Assembly: GCA_002372375.1 (NCBI GenBank) | Contig: DFGJ01000041.1 | Location: 1 to 64,000 of the forward strand | Source of the DNA: Ruminococcaceae bacterium UBA3753 | GTDB lineage: Bacteria; Bacillota; Clostridia; Oscillospirales; Acutalibacteraceae | Direction: 5' to 3' | DNA: 64,000 nt | Part shown: positions 1 through 8,839 of the stretch, one piece after another | Numbering within the stretch: the stretch's first letter is position 1 | How the letters are laid out: the number at the start of each line of letters is the position of its first letter | Position numbers and translations under genes: made by a program | The notes under the pieces: model-generated | Database searches by the model: none | The model's input: the letters and a program-made list of their open reading frames with translations, nothing else | What the model was told of the DNA's origin: nothing

Positions 1-40
1 GATTACAAATCAGCTGCTCTACCAACTGAGCTATACCAGC
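1..40 (-). tRNA. tRNA-Thr (UGU), partial at window start
   Basis: Read on the minus strand, the 5' half of a tRNA starts at 40 with GCTGGTA, followed by the D-arm (GCTCAGTTGGTAGAGC) and an anticodon arm GCTGA-TTTGTAA-TCAGC whose loop carries TGT. The TGT anticodon decodes ACA (Thr). The 3' half lies outside the window. Confidence 0.85.
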
Positions 41-157
41 AAGGCTACTGTTCATAGTCTAATTAAAAAACATATTTATGTCAATAAGAAAATTATTTTT
101 ATGATAAAATTTAGTTGGGCTTTGATCCACCATATGTTTTAGATGGGATGCGGTCTT

Positions 158-685
158 ATGATGAATAATTATATAGAAGTGGGGAAAGTCACATCGACAA
201 GGGGACTAAAAGGTGAGGTAAACGTACAAAGTTGGTGTAACACCCCTAAAGATTTGTGCAAATTTAAAGATCTATTTTTAGATTCTTCTGGATTTTCTAG
301 GATTTACACACTAAGCGCCCGAGTCGTAGGAGAGGCTTTGGTAGTTTTTAAATTCCGAAATATAGATACCATGAATGATGCAAAAGGTTTGGTAAACAAA
401 GTACTGTACGCAAGTAGGCAAGATATCAAGCTTGAGGATGGAGAATATTTAATAAGTGATATTATTGGGCTTAAAGTGGTAAACTGCAATAATTTAAACG
501 AAGTCTACGGTAGAGTGAACGATGTTATAAAATGCTGCAATCGACCTGATCTTTATGAAGTTTTACTAGAAAGTGGGAAAAAAGTTCTTATACCTGCCGT
601 GGAGGAAATAGTTAGGTCAAAAAACATAAACGAAGGCGTAGTGTGCGTATTCCCCTTGGAGGGTATCTTCGATAACGTCTATTGA
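158..685 (+). CDS. rimM: Ribosome maturation factor RimM
   Basis: RimM helps process 16S rRNA and mature the 30S head, binding ribosomal protein S19. The N-terminus (YIEVGKVTSTRGLKGEV) is the family signature of the RimM N-terminal barrel, and the C-terminal part (GEYLISDIIGLKVV...VLIPAVEEIV) is the PRC-barrel-like domain. About 175 residues is normal length. The start is placed at 158 or the adjacent ATG at 161, because the extra residues from 143 do not look like the family; no strong ribosome binding site decides it. In most Clostridia rimM is followed by trmD and rplS. Here the stop is followed by over 1 kb without a gene, so the operon has been broken. Confidence 0.93.
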   Translation: MMNNYIEVGKVTSTRGLKGEVNVQSWCNTPKDLCKFKDLFLDSSGFSRIYTLSARVVGEALVVFKFRNIDTMNDAKGLVNKVLYASRQDIKLEDGEYLISDIIGLKVVNCNNLNEVYGRVNDVIKCCNRPDLYEVLLESGKKVLIPAVEEIVRSKNINEGVVCVFPLEGIFDNVY

Positions 686-1839
686 GCTATGTTTAAAAAT
701 TAGATTCGATTTTTGCTATTGTGGCAAAATAGTATAATCTCTTTGTCGTAAGTAATTATAGGATTCGGATTATTTCACTAAGGCACTCAAAAGATTTTGG
801 GTAGCGTTGTTTTTATGATTTGACCATATTGGAATTGGGGGTCCTGCTTTGTCTTAAACTTCGACTTGTTTTTACAATTTTTCCCATCTTGTCTCTTTAT
901 ATCTGGTTTACAAGCTTTTAAGGATTATCTTGAGACTAAATCAAGTTTTATTTTTTTGGCAAGATAACAAAAGTGCTTTCTCTGCATAAGCAACTCTGCA
1001 CAATCAGCTGTTGTAATGTTTGTATAAAGTTTGTGGGAAACCGATAGTTTTTGTTCATTCGCATAAAAAAGAGATCAGTCAATGGTTTTTTCCCGCTTTC
1101 TACAAATTTGCCTCGTGTTATATCCGCATGTTTGGCATGTAGATTTGCAAAGCTTGTTTCAAAAGATGTCAGTACTGCTGTAGTAAGTAAATACAAAATT
1201 TAGAGCATTGTACTGGCACTTAAAATTATTCGGAAAATAATTCTTTCTATGCCTTATCCGCATCAGAGGAGGTATGTTTTTCAATGATTTCCTCTCTACT
1301 TTTAAAGATTTATGTAATCTCATCCTTATATAACTTATTTATATAAATTTAGACCTGTTTTAACAACGCTAATTTTCATACCGTTTCAATAGATAACATC
1401 AACCATGTATCTAAAAAATTATCATGCCATGATCTCTATAAAACTCCAAAAAACCGTGCCGTAAACGATCTGCACACGTCGACGTGTAATATAAAAGATT
1501 TTGTTTTCACTATATCTTTATGAGCCCATACTGTCTATCGTCGTGCACCTAATTTAAATAACACCAATTTTTTTATACAAGTCATATTTTTTAAAACAGA
1601 TCCCAGACTACAAATGTGCTTTTGTTTTAGCTCTACTGTTTTCGAAAACTTAATCTGCTCTCCGAATCCATATTAATAAGATTATATATGCGAAACAATG
1701 CAGTATTCCTTGTTTATTAGAAATAGTTGCGCTATGTACATTATCCTCTATGTGTTACTACCACACAATTGGCTTGTTTGGCACTGTTGTGCTGTCATAT
1801 ATTCTTTCCGTGGAAAATCAAATACACTAAAAAATAGAA
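686..1839. other. Gene-free stretch between rimM and lgt
   Basis: About 1.15 kb without a convincing gene. A minus-strand open frame at 948-1196 has no ribosome binding site and no recognisable family. A strong GAGGAGG at about 1266-1272 precedes only frames of about 20 codons. This is where trmD would be expected, but I could not recognise trmD remnants. Confidence 0.5.
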
Positions 1840-2661
1840 TCAAAGTCTCTGCTTTACAGATCTAAATTTAATCGTGTTGACCAACAATAATAGTGATCCA
1901 AGTAAAATCAAAAATAAAGACAAAACCTGGGAAATCCTAAAACTTGTATAAGGTATCAAGAGACTGTCTGCCCTTAGTCCTTCAATAAAAAAACGTCCTA
2001 ATCCATACCAAGTTACGTAAATTAAAAAAAGTTCTCCGCTGAATTTATAATGTCTTCTAAGTATTATTTCTAAAAGAATTAATCCAATAAAGCACCAGAA
2101 AGATTCATAAAGAAAGCATGGATGCACAGCTACCTCACCAGTAGATTCACTGCACATACCGAAAATCGAAGTAGTTTCTACTCCAAAAGCTTCTTGATTA
2201 AAAAAATTACCCCAACGGCCTATAGCTTGGCCAATAAATATTCCGAACGATGCAACATCTAGGAACTTAGGGTATGATATTTTTTTTATTTTACATACCA
2301 AAAAAGCTACAAATACTGCAGATAGAATTCCACCGTAAACAGCGAGTCCTCCCTCGTGGAAGTAAAAAAATTTTGTGGGATTTTTAAGGTAATAAGAAAA
2401 ATCAGCGCAAAATGCAATGTAGTAAAGTCGGGCACCAAGAGCGCTAGCCAATGTACTGAGAAATGCGACATCAGTTAGTTTGTTCTGGTCTAAATTTAGT
2501 TTCTTAGCTTTAAGAGATGAATAAGAGAAACCTAGAACAAAACCTATACAAAGCATCAATCCATACCAGTAAATCGGAAAATCACCCAATTTAAAAGCAA
2601 CAGGATTTATATTTACACTCAAAAAGAGCCTTGGAAAATACACGTGGAAGATCGAATCCAT
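1840..2661 (-). CDS. lgt: Prolipoprotein diacylglyceryl transferase Lgt
   Basis: Lgt transfers diacylglycerol from phosphatidylglycerol to the lipobox cysteine of preprolipoproteins at the membrane, the first step of lipoprotein maturation. The 273-residue product has about seven membrane segments. It shows the family signature GRWGNFFNQEAFG at about residues 145-158, the early motif PIYWYGLM, and the C-terminal GRFFIEGLRADSL that carries the essential arginine. Length and motif order are normal. A purine-rich AAGGAA lies upstream of the ATG. The gene stands alone, facing away from the secreted-protein gene at 2799. Its presence implies that the organism still makes lipoproteins. Confidence 0.97.
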   Translation of the reverse strand: MDSIFHVYFPRLFLSVNINPVAFKLGDFPIYWYGLMLCIGFVLGFSYSSLKAKKLNLDQNKLTDVAFLSTLASALGARLYYIAFCADFSYYLKNPTKFFYFHEGGLAVYGGILSAVFVAFLVCKIKKISYPKFLDVASFGIFIGQAIGRWGNFFNQEAFGVETTSIFGMCSESTGEVAVHPCFLYESFWCFIGLILLEIILRRHYKFSGELFLIYVTWYGLGRFFIEGLRADSLLIPYTSFRISQVLSLFLILLGSLLLLVNTIKFRSVKQRL

Positions 2662-2798
2662 AGGAAATGTTATTCCTTATCATTTTTACAATAAGAGCAA
2701 ACCCATCAAACCCATTATAACAAAAAACATTTGCTTTTAAATTTTTTTATGGTACGTTTAACGGGGTAGGTTTTTATTTTAATTTTTTGGAGGTTTTT

Positions 2799-4445
2799 GT
2801 GCTAAAGTCCAGTTCATTTGTTTTGTCATCGTGTTTTTTGGTCTCTACCTTTTTGCCGTCGCAACAAGTTTTTGCAGATACGCCTCTAGAAATTGCGTTG
2901 AAATTTTTAGGTAGTGCGTCCGTTGAAGAAGCGTTGAAGATGGCAAAAAGTTTTCATAGTAAAGATTCTGAGCAATACATGAAGGTCCTAAATTATATTT
3001 TGAAGTTCTTCAAAAAAGAAGGACTTCTTGAAAATCGAGATACCTTTCTTAGCTTTGTAGAAAATTTGAAAGACATTTCCCAAAATGGGGGAAAAGTGGC
3101 ACTCAACATAATAGAGGACTGTTTGAATAGTGCATTTAAAGGAGATTATGAAAAATTTTGCACTTACCTTTACAAGCTTCCGAAAGAGTATAAGGGCACA
3201 CGAGTTTTGGAAGCTTTAGTTAGTGCTAGTAATAAGGCTAAGGGGCATGCAGGTAACATCCCAGCAATTGTAGGAAAAGAAAAGCAAGCGGTATTTTTGG
3301 GTTGCCTTAGTCATGTTACAGATGAGTTGGCTGCGTACAGAGGAAAATTTGATGCTCTAAAGTCTCTTGATGAAGAAGAGCAAAAAGTGCTTAGTGATCT
3401 GAATATTTGTTTTTCTAGTTTGCGTAATCGTGTGGATAGCTCATCAGCGGCGGAAAAATCAGCCGCCCAAGTTGTATACGATTGTGTGAACAATTGTTTT
3501 AGTGGTGATATAGAAAAATTTTGTGTTTATCTTCATGGTCTCTCTAAAAAAAGTAAAACTGAAGAAATTCTTTTGGAGTTGGTGGCAACTAATAACAAGG
3601 TTAATGGAAGGGATACATACTCCACGGACCATATTCCAGCATTGAAAGAAAAGAAGGATCAGGAGCTATTTTTGAAATGTTTTAGTGGCCTTGTGGACGA
3701 TTTAGCTAAGTTTGGGAAGAGACTTGTTGGTGTAGAAAATGATAAAAAGGTAAAAAGAGAACTACTAAAAGGCTTAAAAGATTATGTTGAGGGCGTGTAT
3801 GCGAAGATTGATTGGATGCCACGTGTGGTTATTCGGTATGGAACGGTATTATTTAACTACGGGAATCTTATTCTTAGGATCTCTGAGGATGCCGTTATGA
3901 TGAAGCACGGCACGAAGAAATTAGGTATAGAGGGTGTGATGTCGGAGAAGTTGGGAAGTGCAGGTACAGCGTGCTTCTTTAAATTATCCGGTTGCAGTGA
4001 TTACCATGCGTTGGTGCCAGCCAAGCTTACTGTAGATGGTAAGCTATCTTTTAAGTACTTTTACATGATCGTAGATCAAAAAAAGGCCATGGATATATTA
4101 AATTCTACGTATGTTGACAAGTTTTCTGATTTGCAGAAAGCATCTGAAGGAAGGAGCTACGAATTGCCGTTACCGCTTTATCAATACATGGTAAGTTATT
4201 ACTTACCGGTTTATTGTAAGTATGCAGAAAACTCGGGCGCTCGTAGTGTTATGATACCCAATAGCAGTAATCTGGTATTGGACGTAAAGAATGTTGTTGC
4301 GGGGCCTCGTGACAAAGATGGCTTTCTTCCCCCTGTGACGACATTAAGCACTAGCAATTACGGGTTTAGTGGCATAGGAAATAATAGCTTTTATTCCAAC
4401 TTGTTAAGTAATAGTAGTAGCTCTGATTCTTGTACTAACAAGTAG
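2799..4445 (+). CDS. Secreted protein with two internal repeats, unknown function
   Basis: I do not recognise a family. The start is GTG at 2799, set by a strong TTGGAGG at 2787-2793. The N-terminus is a typical signal peptide ending near PSQQVFA|DTPL. Residues about 100-186 and 222-306 are diverged copies of one helical unit of about 85 residues. Shared features are a DC(L/V)N start, the pattern G-D-(Y/I)-E-K-F-C-x-Y-L, a nearby 'ASNKAKG/ATNNKVNG' segment and IPA(I/L). The C-terminal half has a separate region with alternating hydrophobic residues (about 330-470) and ends in a Ser/Asn-rich tail. There are no membrane segments beyond the signal, so the protein is probably released or held at the surface. 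Neighbours give no functional clue. It resembles the other exported unknowns of this window in having a signal peptide, internal duplication and no recognised domain. Confidence 0.85.
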   Translation: MLKSSSFVLSSCFLVSTFLPSQQVFADTPLEIALKFLGSASVEEALKMAKSFHSKDSEQYMKVLNYILKFFKKEGLLENRDTFLSFVENLKDISQNGGKVALNIIEDCLNSAFKGDYEKFCTYLYKLPKEYKGTRVLEALVSASNKAKGHAGNIPAIVGKEKQAVFLGCLSHVTDELAAYRGKFDALKSLDEEEQKVLSDLNICFSSLRNRVDSSSAAEKSAAQVVYDCVNNCFSGDIEKFCVYLHGLSKKSKTEEILLELVATNNKVNGRDTYSTDHIPALKEKKDQELFLKCFSGLVDDLAKFGKRLVGVENDKKVKRELLKGLKDYVEGVYAKIDWMPRVVIRYGTVLFNYGNLILRISEDAVMMKHGTKKLGIEGVMSEKLGSAGTACFFKLSGCSDYHALVPAKLTVDGKLSFKYFYMIVDQKKAMDILNSTYVDKFSDLQKASEGRSYELPLPLYQYMVSYYLPVYCKYAENSGARSVMIPNSSNLVLDVKNVVAGPRDKDGFLPPVTTLSTSNYGFSGIGNNSFYSNLLSNSSSSDSCTNK

Positions 4446-4501
4446 CTGTATTTGTAAAAAAATGCAAAATATTCTATTTTTTGAAACGGAGAAGCTAATA
4501 A

Positions 4502-5095
4502 ATGAAAAAGTCTTTGTTAAAAATTGGATTATTTAAATCAATAAATTCATTTATGGTCATTGCATGTATGTTTACCATGGCTTTTAATTTTGTTAATACA
4601 AGGGTTTTAACAACACAAAAAGCATATTCGCAAATAGACAAAGACACTTTTAATTTTGAAGTTAACGGCAGTCAACTTAGCTTTTCGAAAAATGATAAAT
4701 TGATAAACAAAATTGACATGAATAAGAATGTGTTTTTCGATAATAAATTTGTTCCGTTCCAAAATGATGCTCTCGTTGTCGCCGGTAAAGCCGTAGCGGC
4801 CGGATTTGCGGCGGCAGCGACAGGAGGCAGTTTTGGCGCGGCCGTTATGGGCGTAATTGCTCAAGCAGCCGGACAAGTCGGAGGTGCCGTGATGGCAGGT
4901 GCAGCAGTTGGAGCAGATATAGGAATGCCAGGGGCGGCGGCTGTCGGGGCTACTTTAGGTGGAGCCGGTGAGGTGGCCGCAGCAGCGGCGGCAGCAGACG
5001 CAGCAGCCTTAGCTGGGGCAAGTGCTATGTCTATTGCTGCGACTATTATTGGTCCTGCTCTGGTGGCGGCGGGAATATTTGGCGGGGTTGCTTAG
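4502..5095 (+). CDS. Exported Ala/Gly-rich small-residue-zipper protein, bacteriocin-like candidate
   Basis: Not a family I recognise. The 197-residue product has a long hydrophobic N-terminal segment (about residues 10-45), a polar stretch of about 45 residues, and a C-terminal 105 residues that is almost entirely Ala, Gly and Val. Many small-xxx-small (GxxxG-like) patterns occur there, for example GGAVMAGAAVGADIG. Such tails pack into or cross membranes, as in pore-forming peptides. A GGAG site precedes the ATG. The codons of the tail are much richer in G and C than the surrounding DNA, partly forced by Ala/Gly content. It is followed after 14 bp by a 4-TM gene and then by a SpoIIM/DUF95-like gene. 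That order recalls circular bacteriocin clusters, which pair a hydrophobic precursor with a DUF95 membrane protein. A bacteriocin or membrane-active effector role is inference; a structural surface protein is the alternative. Confidence 0.6.
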   Translation: MKKSLLKIGLFKSINSFMVIACMFTMAFNFVNTRVLTTQKAYSQIDKDTFNFEVNGSQLSFSKNDKLINKIDMNKNVFFDNKFVPFQNDALVVAGKAVAAGFAAAATGGSFGAAVMGVIAQAAGQVGGAVMAGAAVGADIGMPGAAAVGATLGGAGEVAAAAAAADAAALAGASAMSIAATIIGPALVAAGIFGGVA

Positions 5096-5109
5096 AAGGG
5101 CAAAAATTT

Positions 5110-5556
5110 ATGTTTAAAGATTTAGACAGTTTCCAATTTAAAGTTTTTAAAGCCGCGAAATTTGTTTTGTTTGTGTTAAGTATTTTTTTTGCTACAGCGA
5201 CTATTTTGGCATTAATTTTTTCCGGTAATGATCTAAGCGGCCCTTTGTTCCCAATGTGTTTTGGCTTAGCGCTTTTTTTTAATGCTATGAAAATAAATTC
5301 TACGTTGCTTATAGCAAAAGGCAAAAAAATAAAATTATATCAAGTCTATAAGCATGTATTTTGTACTGCCAGAAGTCTTTTTATAGTTTTGTCCATTTTT
5401 TCTTTTGTATTGCGGGAATATTCACCGGATAATTTTTTACCCGCTTTTATCGGATATACATCCCTGGCTATAATTTTTTTTATTGCGGAAATTATAATTA
5501 ATACCCGTGCAAAAAGATACTATGAATGTATTACTAAATTTAAAGCCTGTTGTTAA
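5110..5556 (+). CDS. Small four-TM membrane protein, possible immunity partner
   Basis: The 148-residue product has four predicted membrane segments (about residues 17-38, 45-60, 85-102, 112-132). A Lys-rich loop (AKGKKIKLYQVYKH) lies between the second and third. An AGAAGGG site precedes the ATG. It lies 14 bp after the Ala/Gly-rich gene and its 3' end overlaps the next gene, so the three are almost certainly co-transcribed. The size and topology (two hairpins with a basic middle loop) are like small immunity-type or DUF2975-type membrane proteins found in bacteriocin clusters. I see no diagnostic motif, so that comparison is weak. Confidence 0.6.
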   Translation: MFKDLDSFQFKVFKAAKFVLFVLSIFFATATILALIFSGNDLSGPLFPMCFGLALFFNAMKINSTLLIAKGKKIKLYQVYKHVFCTARSLFIVLSIFSFVLREYSPDNFLPAFIGYTSLAIIFFIAEIIINTRAKRYYECITKFKACC

Positions 5557-6088
5557 TAAAAGGGCTTATTTTTGGGTTTCAATTCAATTTACCTTGCAAT
5601 TAGCATGCTTCATTTGGGGCTTTTTTTATAGTTCCAACGCTGTTAGCATTCAGCCTCATTTTTTAGGCACGATGGCCCGTATTCAAAATACTGGTAACTT
5701 GCAAAACTTTATTTGGTGCTTTTCAAATAATTTATGTATACTCTTCATTTCGTTTTGGGCCAATTATTTTACTTACGGGATTGTAGGAACAGTTTTATGT
5801 TTTAATTCCGTTTTTTTGTTGGGATCTATTTCTAAATTTGTTATATCAGTTTCTTGGTATCATTATCTCAGTTTCATATTAATGGAATTTTTAAATATCT
5901 TAATAATTGCGATCTCTAGTACATATTTTACGTACCAAAAAAATTGCAAAAAGAATTATTTATACGATAATGAATATGAGTTGGAGAAAAAGGCCCGCGA
6001 GAAAGGTATATTAAGAGTTTTTTTGGTGGTAGCCATAGTCACCATCACGGCTGCTACAATCGAAACGGCTTTGTTAACGACCATGTAA
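5522..6088 (+). CDS. SpoIIM/DUF95-like integral membrane protein
   Basis: The 188-residue product has five or six membrane segments. Its pattern matches the stage II sporulation protein M / DUF95 family: an FSNN-L segment, then GIVGTVLCFNSVFLLG, then a segment ending in an E-F-L-N helix (YLSFILMEFLNIL), and a last membrane helix ending AATIETALL. SpoIIM acts in engulfment peptidoglycan hydrolysis. DUF95 proteins also occur as secretion or immunity components of circular bacteriocin clusters. The ATG at 5522 lies inside the 3' end of the upstream 4-TM gene. The operon context with an exported hydrophobic peptide favours the bacteriocin-type reading over a spoIIM role, but no ABC ATPase gene is adjacent. 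A true spoIIM cannot be excluded. Confidence 0.6.
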   Translation: MNVLLNLKPVVNKRAYFWVSIQFTLQLACFIWGFFYSSNAVSIQPHFLGTMARIQNTGNLQNFIWCFSNNLCILFISFWANYFTYGIVGTVLCFNSVFLLGSISKFVISVSWYHYLSFILMEFLNILIIAISSTYFTYQKNCKKNYLYDNEYELEKKAREKGILRVFLVVAIVTITAATIETALLTTM

Positions 6089-6960
6089 AGTCCAGCTTTC
6101 TAAAACCAAAAATTGAATTTTAAAAACTTGCCCCGGGTAAATTAGGTATGTGGTTTCTGCATTTTTTAGCAATGTTCCCTCTTGATAGTATAACTACACA
6201 AAATTATAATAAGGTTTTCGTTTTATAACTTATAAACTAGTATACAGTGTTCTTTAGTCTTCCTGCGCAAATATCCTGAAAATTCGTACTTCAAGGGCTC
6301 TGGTTTGTCAATTACGATATTGCAGTTTCTATCGATATCTTCAATCAAATCGTTTGTTCTATTCAAAATCTTTTTATATTCGTTTTTCATTTTCTGACAA
6401 GTAAAGCCTTATAAAATTTTACTAGCTAATTATAATAAAATTAAAAAGAATTTTTATCCCACCTGCCTTTACTGTGATTTGTTTAGTCGATTAGCAGAGT
6501 CGTTTTGGTTTTGCTGTAATTTTTAATGCTATGCATCCGCGATCTTTACTACTTAGGCAATGCCGGTGTGGCTCGTTCCTAAGCTTTTTTGCTCTTAATT
6601 TTATTTTATTTTTACCGTGCACTTCTATTATGTGTTTTATATAGCATATGGCTACTATGTAATTTTTTTATAAAAAACCACCTATTTAATAAAGTGAAAA
6701 CAAAAACCAGAACATTTTAATTACTATGCTACCCCTTAAAAAATAGAAACTTATTAGGACTGCCTTAATATTATTTCTGGCAAAGTCATCAATACGTCAC
6801 AACTATTGATATTCATACGTCCCGGAGATATTTTTCCACACTTTCCAAAAAAAATCTCAGCAATCAGCCTGTAATATAAAAGGTGTCTGTCTGGTACACC
6901 AGAGAGGAAACACATAATGAATTAAGTTTTCACTGTTCTTTGACTTAAAATTTTTCTTTT
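6089..6960. other. Decayed region with only a toxin fragment
   Basis: About 870 bp without an intact gene. It contains the dead YoeB-like fragment at 6183-6390, described separately. I see no matching antitoxin (YefM-like) frame in the DNA upstream of it on the same strand. Confidence 0.5.
6183..6390 (-). pseudogene. YoeB/Txe-type toxin remnant
   Basis: On the minus strand a 55-codon frame (6390 to 6223) encodes a peptide with KKILNRTNDLIEDI, DKPEPLKYEFSGYLRR and KEHCILVYKL. These match the central and C-terminal conserved blocks of the YoeB/Txe family of ribosome-dependent mRNA endonucleases (KPEPL, L-S-G, RR, EHRLVY). The first 20 or so residues of the family are missing. A TAA interrupts the frame right after LVYKL, and the frame continues past it as NENLIIILCSYT, which corresponds to the family's last strand but without the catalytic His-Tyr end. 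The toxin is therefore very probably inactive. No YefM antitoxin gene was seen. Confidence 0.7.
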
Positions 6961-7424
6961 AAGCAGATTAAAGCTTATTCGGTATTACACGATAAAAGTA
7001 TTTATCAAAAGCACCGCAGAGGCTCACGTCGAAATGATTGCCTGCGCTAGTCTTTACAAATAAAAGATAAAACTCGCCGAGTGCCACAGATTAAGCCTCC
7101 GGCATAATGATCGATATTGCAGAGTTGCTAGCATCCAGCTGGTCCTGAAGCCTTTTGTTTACATCTTTCAAAGAAGTCTTTGACTAGCACCCTGCACTAT
7201 TAAAAGTTTTCTGCCAACAACGCCGGGAACGTCAAGCTAGTCATGTCCCCAGCAATACTAATTTTAGACGCTAACCGTAAATGCCTTTTTGATCAGTTTT
7301 AGGGCGGCCACGTCATTGACACCACAAAAGTCGAGATTCTACACGCACACATTGGGAACCAAACTGTCAACTGTCTAACAACTGCACTAGTTCTCATAAA
7401 TAAAAAAGTTAAAAATCTACTACG
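6961..7424 (-). pseudogene. Decayed tandem copy of the 3' end of the M16 peptidase gene
   Basis: DNA from about 6964 onward matches DNA from 7425 onward (period 461 bp). The match starts downstream of the peptidase stop and runs across the stop into the last ~110 codons of the gene. Examples are the shared blocks CAGATTAAAG, GATTGCCTGCGCTA, AAGCCTCCGGCA and GCTGGTCCTGAAG. Identity is high to about 7210 and then falls off, though blocks such as ATGCC/TTTTTTG remain recognisable. The copy has no start and many changes, so it cannot encode a protein. It lies on the 3' side of the functional gene, as do the other gene-end copies in this window. Confidence 0.85.
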
Positions 7425-7552
7425 CAGATTAAAGTTTATTCGTTATTACACGATAAAAGTATTTATCAAAAGTACTACAGCGGCCCACGCAGAAATGATT
7501 GCCTGCGCTAAGTCTTTACAAGTAAAATATAAAGTTCCCCAAGTGCCACAGA

Positions 7553-8836
7553 TTAAGCCTCCGGCAGAATAATCGATATTGCAGAGTTGCTAACATCTAG
7601 CTGGTCCTGAAGTCTTTTGTTTACATCCTCCAAAGAAGTCTTTGCCAAGCATTCTATACTATTAAAAAGCTCCCTGTTGGCAAAATCTAAAGACATCATA
7701 GTATTAGTTATACTTTCGGCACTATTAAGCATCTTTACAGATTTACCATACAATGCTTTTTTTGCCAGTTCAAAATCATCCTTTCTAACACCATTAGCCT
7801 TTAACTCTTTAACATGCTTCACTAAAACTTCATTTATTCCATCAGGATCATTAGATTCACCGGAAAATACCACAAAATTATACATCGGACCTTCAGTATA
7901 CTCATAATCAAATGACTCATTAATTAGCTCTTTATCTAAAAGTTCTTTATAAAGGAGAGAAGACTTTGCCCCTAGAGTATAAAGAATTATCCCTGTTTGA
8001 GCGAGTTCCTCGTCAGTCAAACGTTCCTTGCTAGCCTTTTCTTTAAATCCGATTTGAAAATTAGGTATAGAAACCGGTAACTTTTCTTCTACCCTATTCT
8101 TTACAACTTCATAAGGTTCATCTGGAAAAATTGATTCTGGCAAAGGATCTTTTCCAGAGGGCTTAACCAGACTATCTATCAAGTTTATTGTTTTGTCTAC
8201 ATTCAAATTTCCTGAAATGCAAAGAGTCATATTATTAAGATTATAAAAATTATTATAGCACTCATAAAGATTATCAGGATTAATCTTAGCAATAGATTCA
8301 ACGGATCCTGCTATTTCGACTTTGACCGGGTGACTATGAAACATAGCCCTATATAAGTTAAACATAACGCGCCAAGAAGGATCATCCTGATACATCTTTA
8401 TTTCTTGCGCTATAATTCCTTGTTCTTTTTTTACATTCTCTTCAGTAAAATAAGGATTCTGAACGAGGTCCATAAGTATTTTCAAAGATTCATCAAACTT
8501 TTCTGTGCAAGAAAATAGGTACGCTGTCATATCAAACGATGTATATGCATTAGCCGATGCACCTGTTTTAGCATATTTGGCAAAAGCGCCTCCATCCTCG
8601 CTTTCGAAAAGCTTATGCTCCAAATAGTGTGCTATTCCATCTGGTACAGTTACTATCTCATTCTTATTTTTATATTTAAACTTCGTATTTATTGAACCGA
8701 ACTTGGTACCAAAAACTGCAAAAGTGGAGTTGTGCTCTTTTTTAGGGTAAACATAAACCCTAAGTCCACTTTTATGTTTCAAAGTATAATAAGAATCCCC
8801 TAATCTTTCACTTTTTACCTCTCTTATATCCAGCAT
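7553..8836 (-). CDS. M16 family zinc peptidase, YmfH-like catalytic subunit
   Basis: The 427-residue product is an insulinase/pitrilysin-family (M16) peptidase of the B. subtilis YmfH type. The inverted zinc motif HxxEH is present as HYLEH at about residue 69, followed by the family pattern LFESEDGGAFAKYAKTGASANAYTSFD. The third zinc ligand region (EQGIIAQEIKMYQDDP) lies about 75 residues downstream. The C-terminal half is the non-catalytic M16 domain. It lies 3 bp after the YmfF-like gene, and M16 enzymes of this type often work as an active/inactive pair that makes a two-piece chamber. The substrate is unknown, presumably small peptides in the cytoplasm. Its last ~110 codons plus 130 bp of flank are duplicated downstream as a decayed copy. 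Confidence 0.93.
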   Translation of the reverse strand: MLDIREVKSERLGDSYYTLKHKSGLRVYVYPKKEHNSTFAVFGTKFGSINTKFKYKNKNEIVTVPDGIAHYLEHKLFESEDGGAFAKYAKTGASANAYTSFDMTAYLFSCTEKFDESLKILMDLVQNPYFTEENVKKEQGIIAQEIKMYQDDPSWRVMFNLYRAMFHSHPVKVEIAGSVESIAKINPDNLYECYNNFYNLNNMTLCISGNLNVDKTINLIDSLVKPSGKDPLPESIFPDEPYEVVKNRVEEKLPVSIPNFQIGFKEKASKERLTDEELAQTGIILYTLGAKSSLLYKELLDKELINESFDYEYTEGPMYNFVVFSGESNDPDGINEVLVKHVKELKANGVRKDDFELAKKALYGKSVKMLNSAESITNTMMSLDFANRELFNSIECLAKTSLEDVNKRLQDQLDVSNSAISIILPEA

Positions 8837-8839
8837 ATT

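Noticed and set aside
948..1196. 82-codon minus-strand frame, possibly a transposase fragment
   Set aside because: The phrase HADITRGKFVESGKKPL vaguely recalls IS4-type transposase N-termini, but no DDE motif, inverted repeats or ribosome binding site is present.
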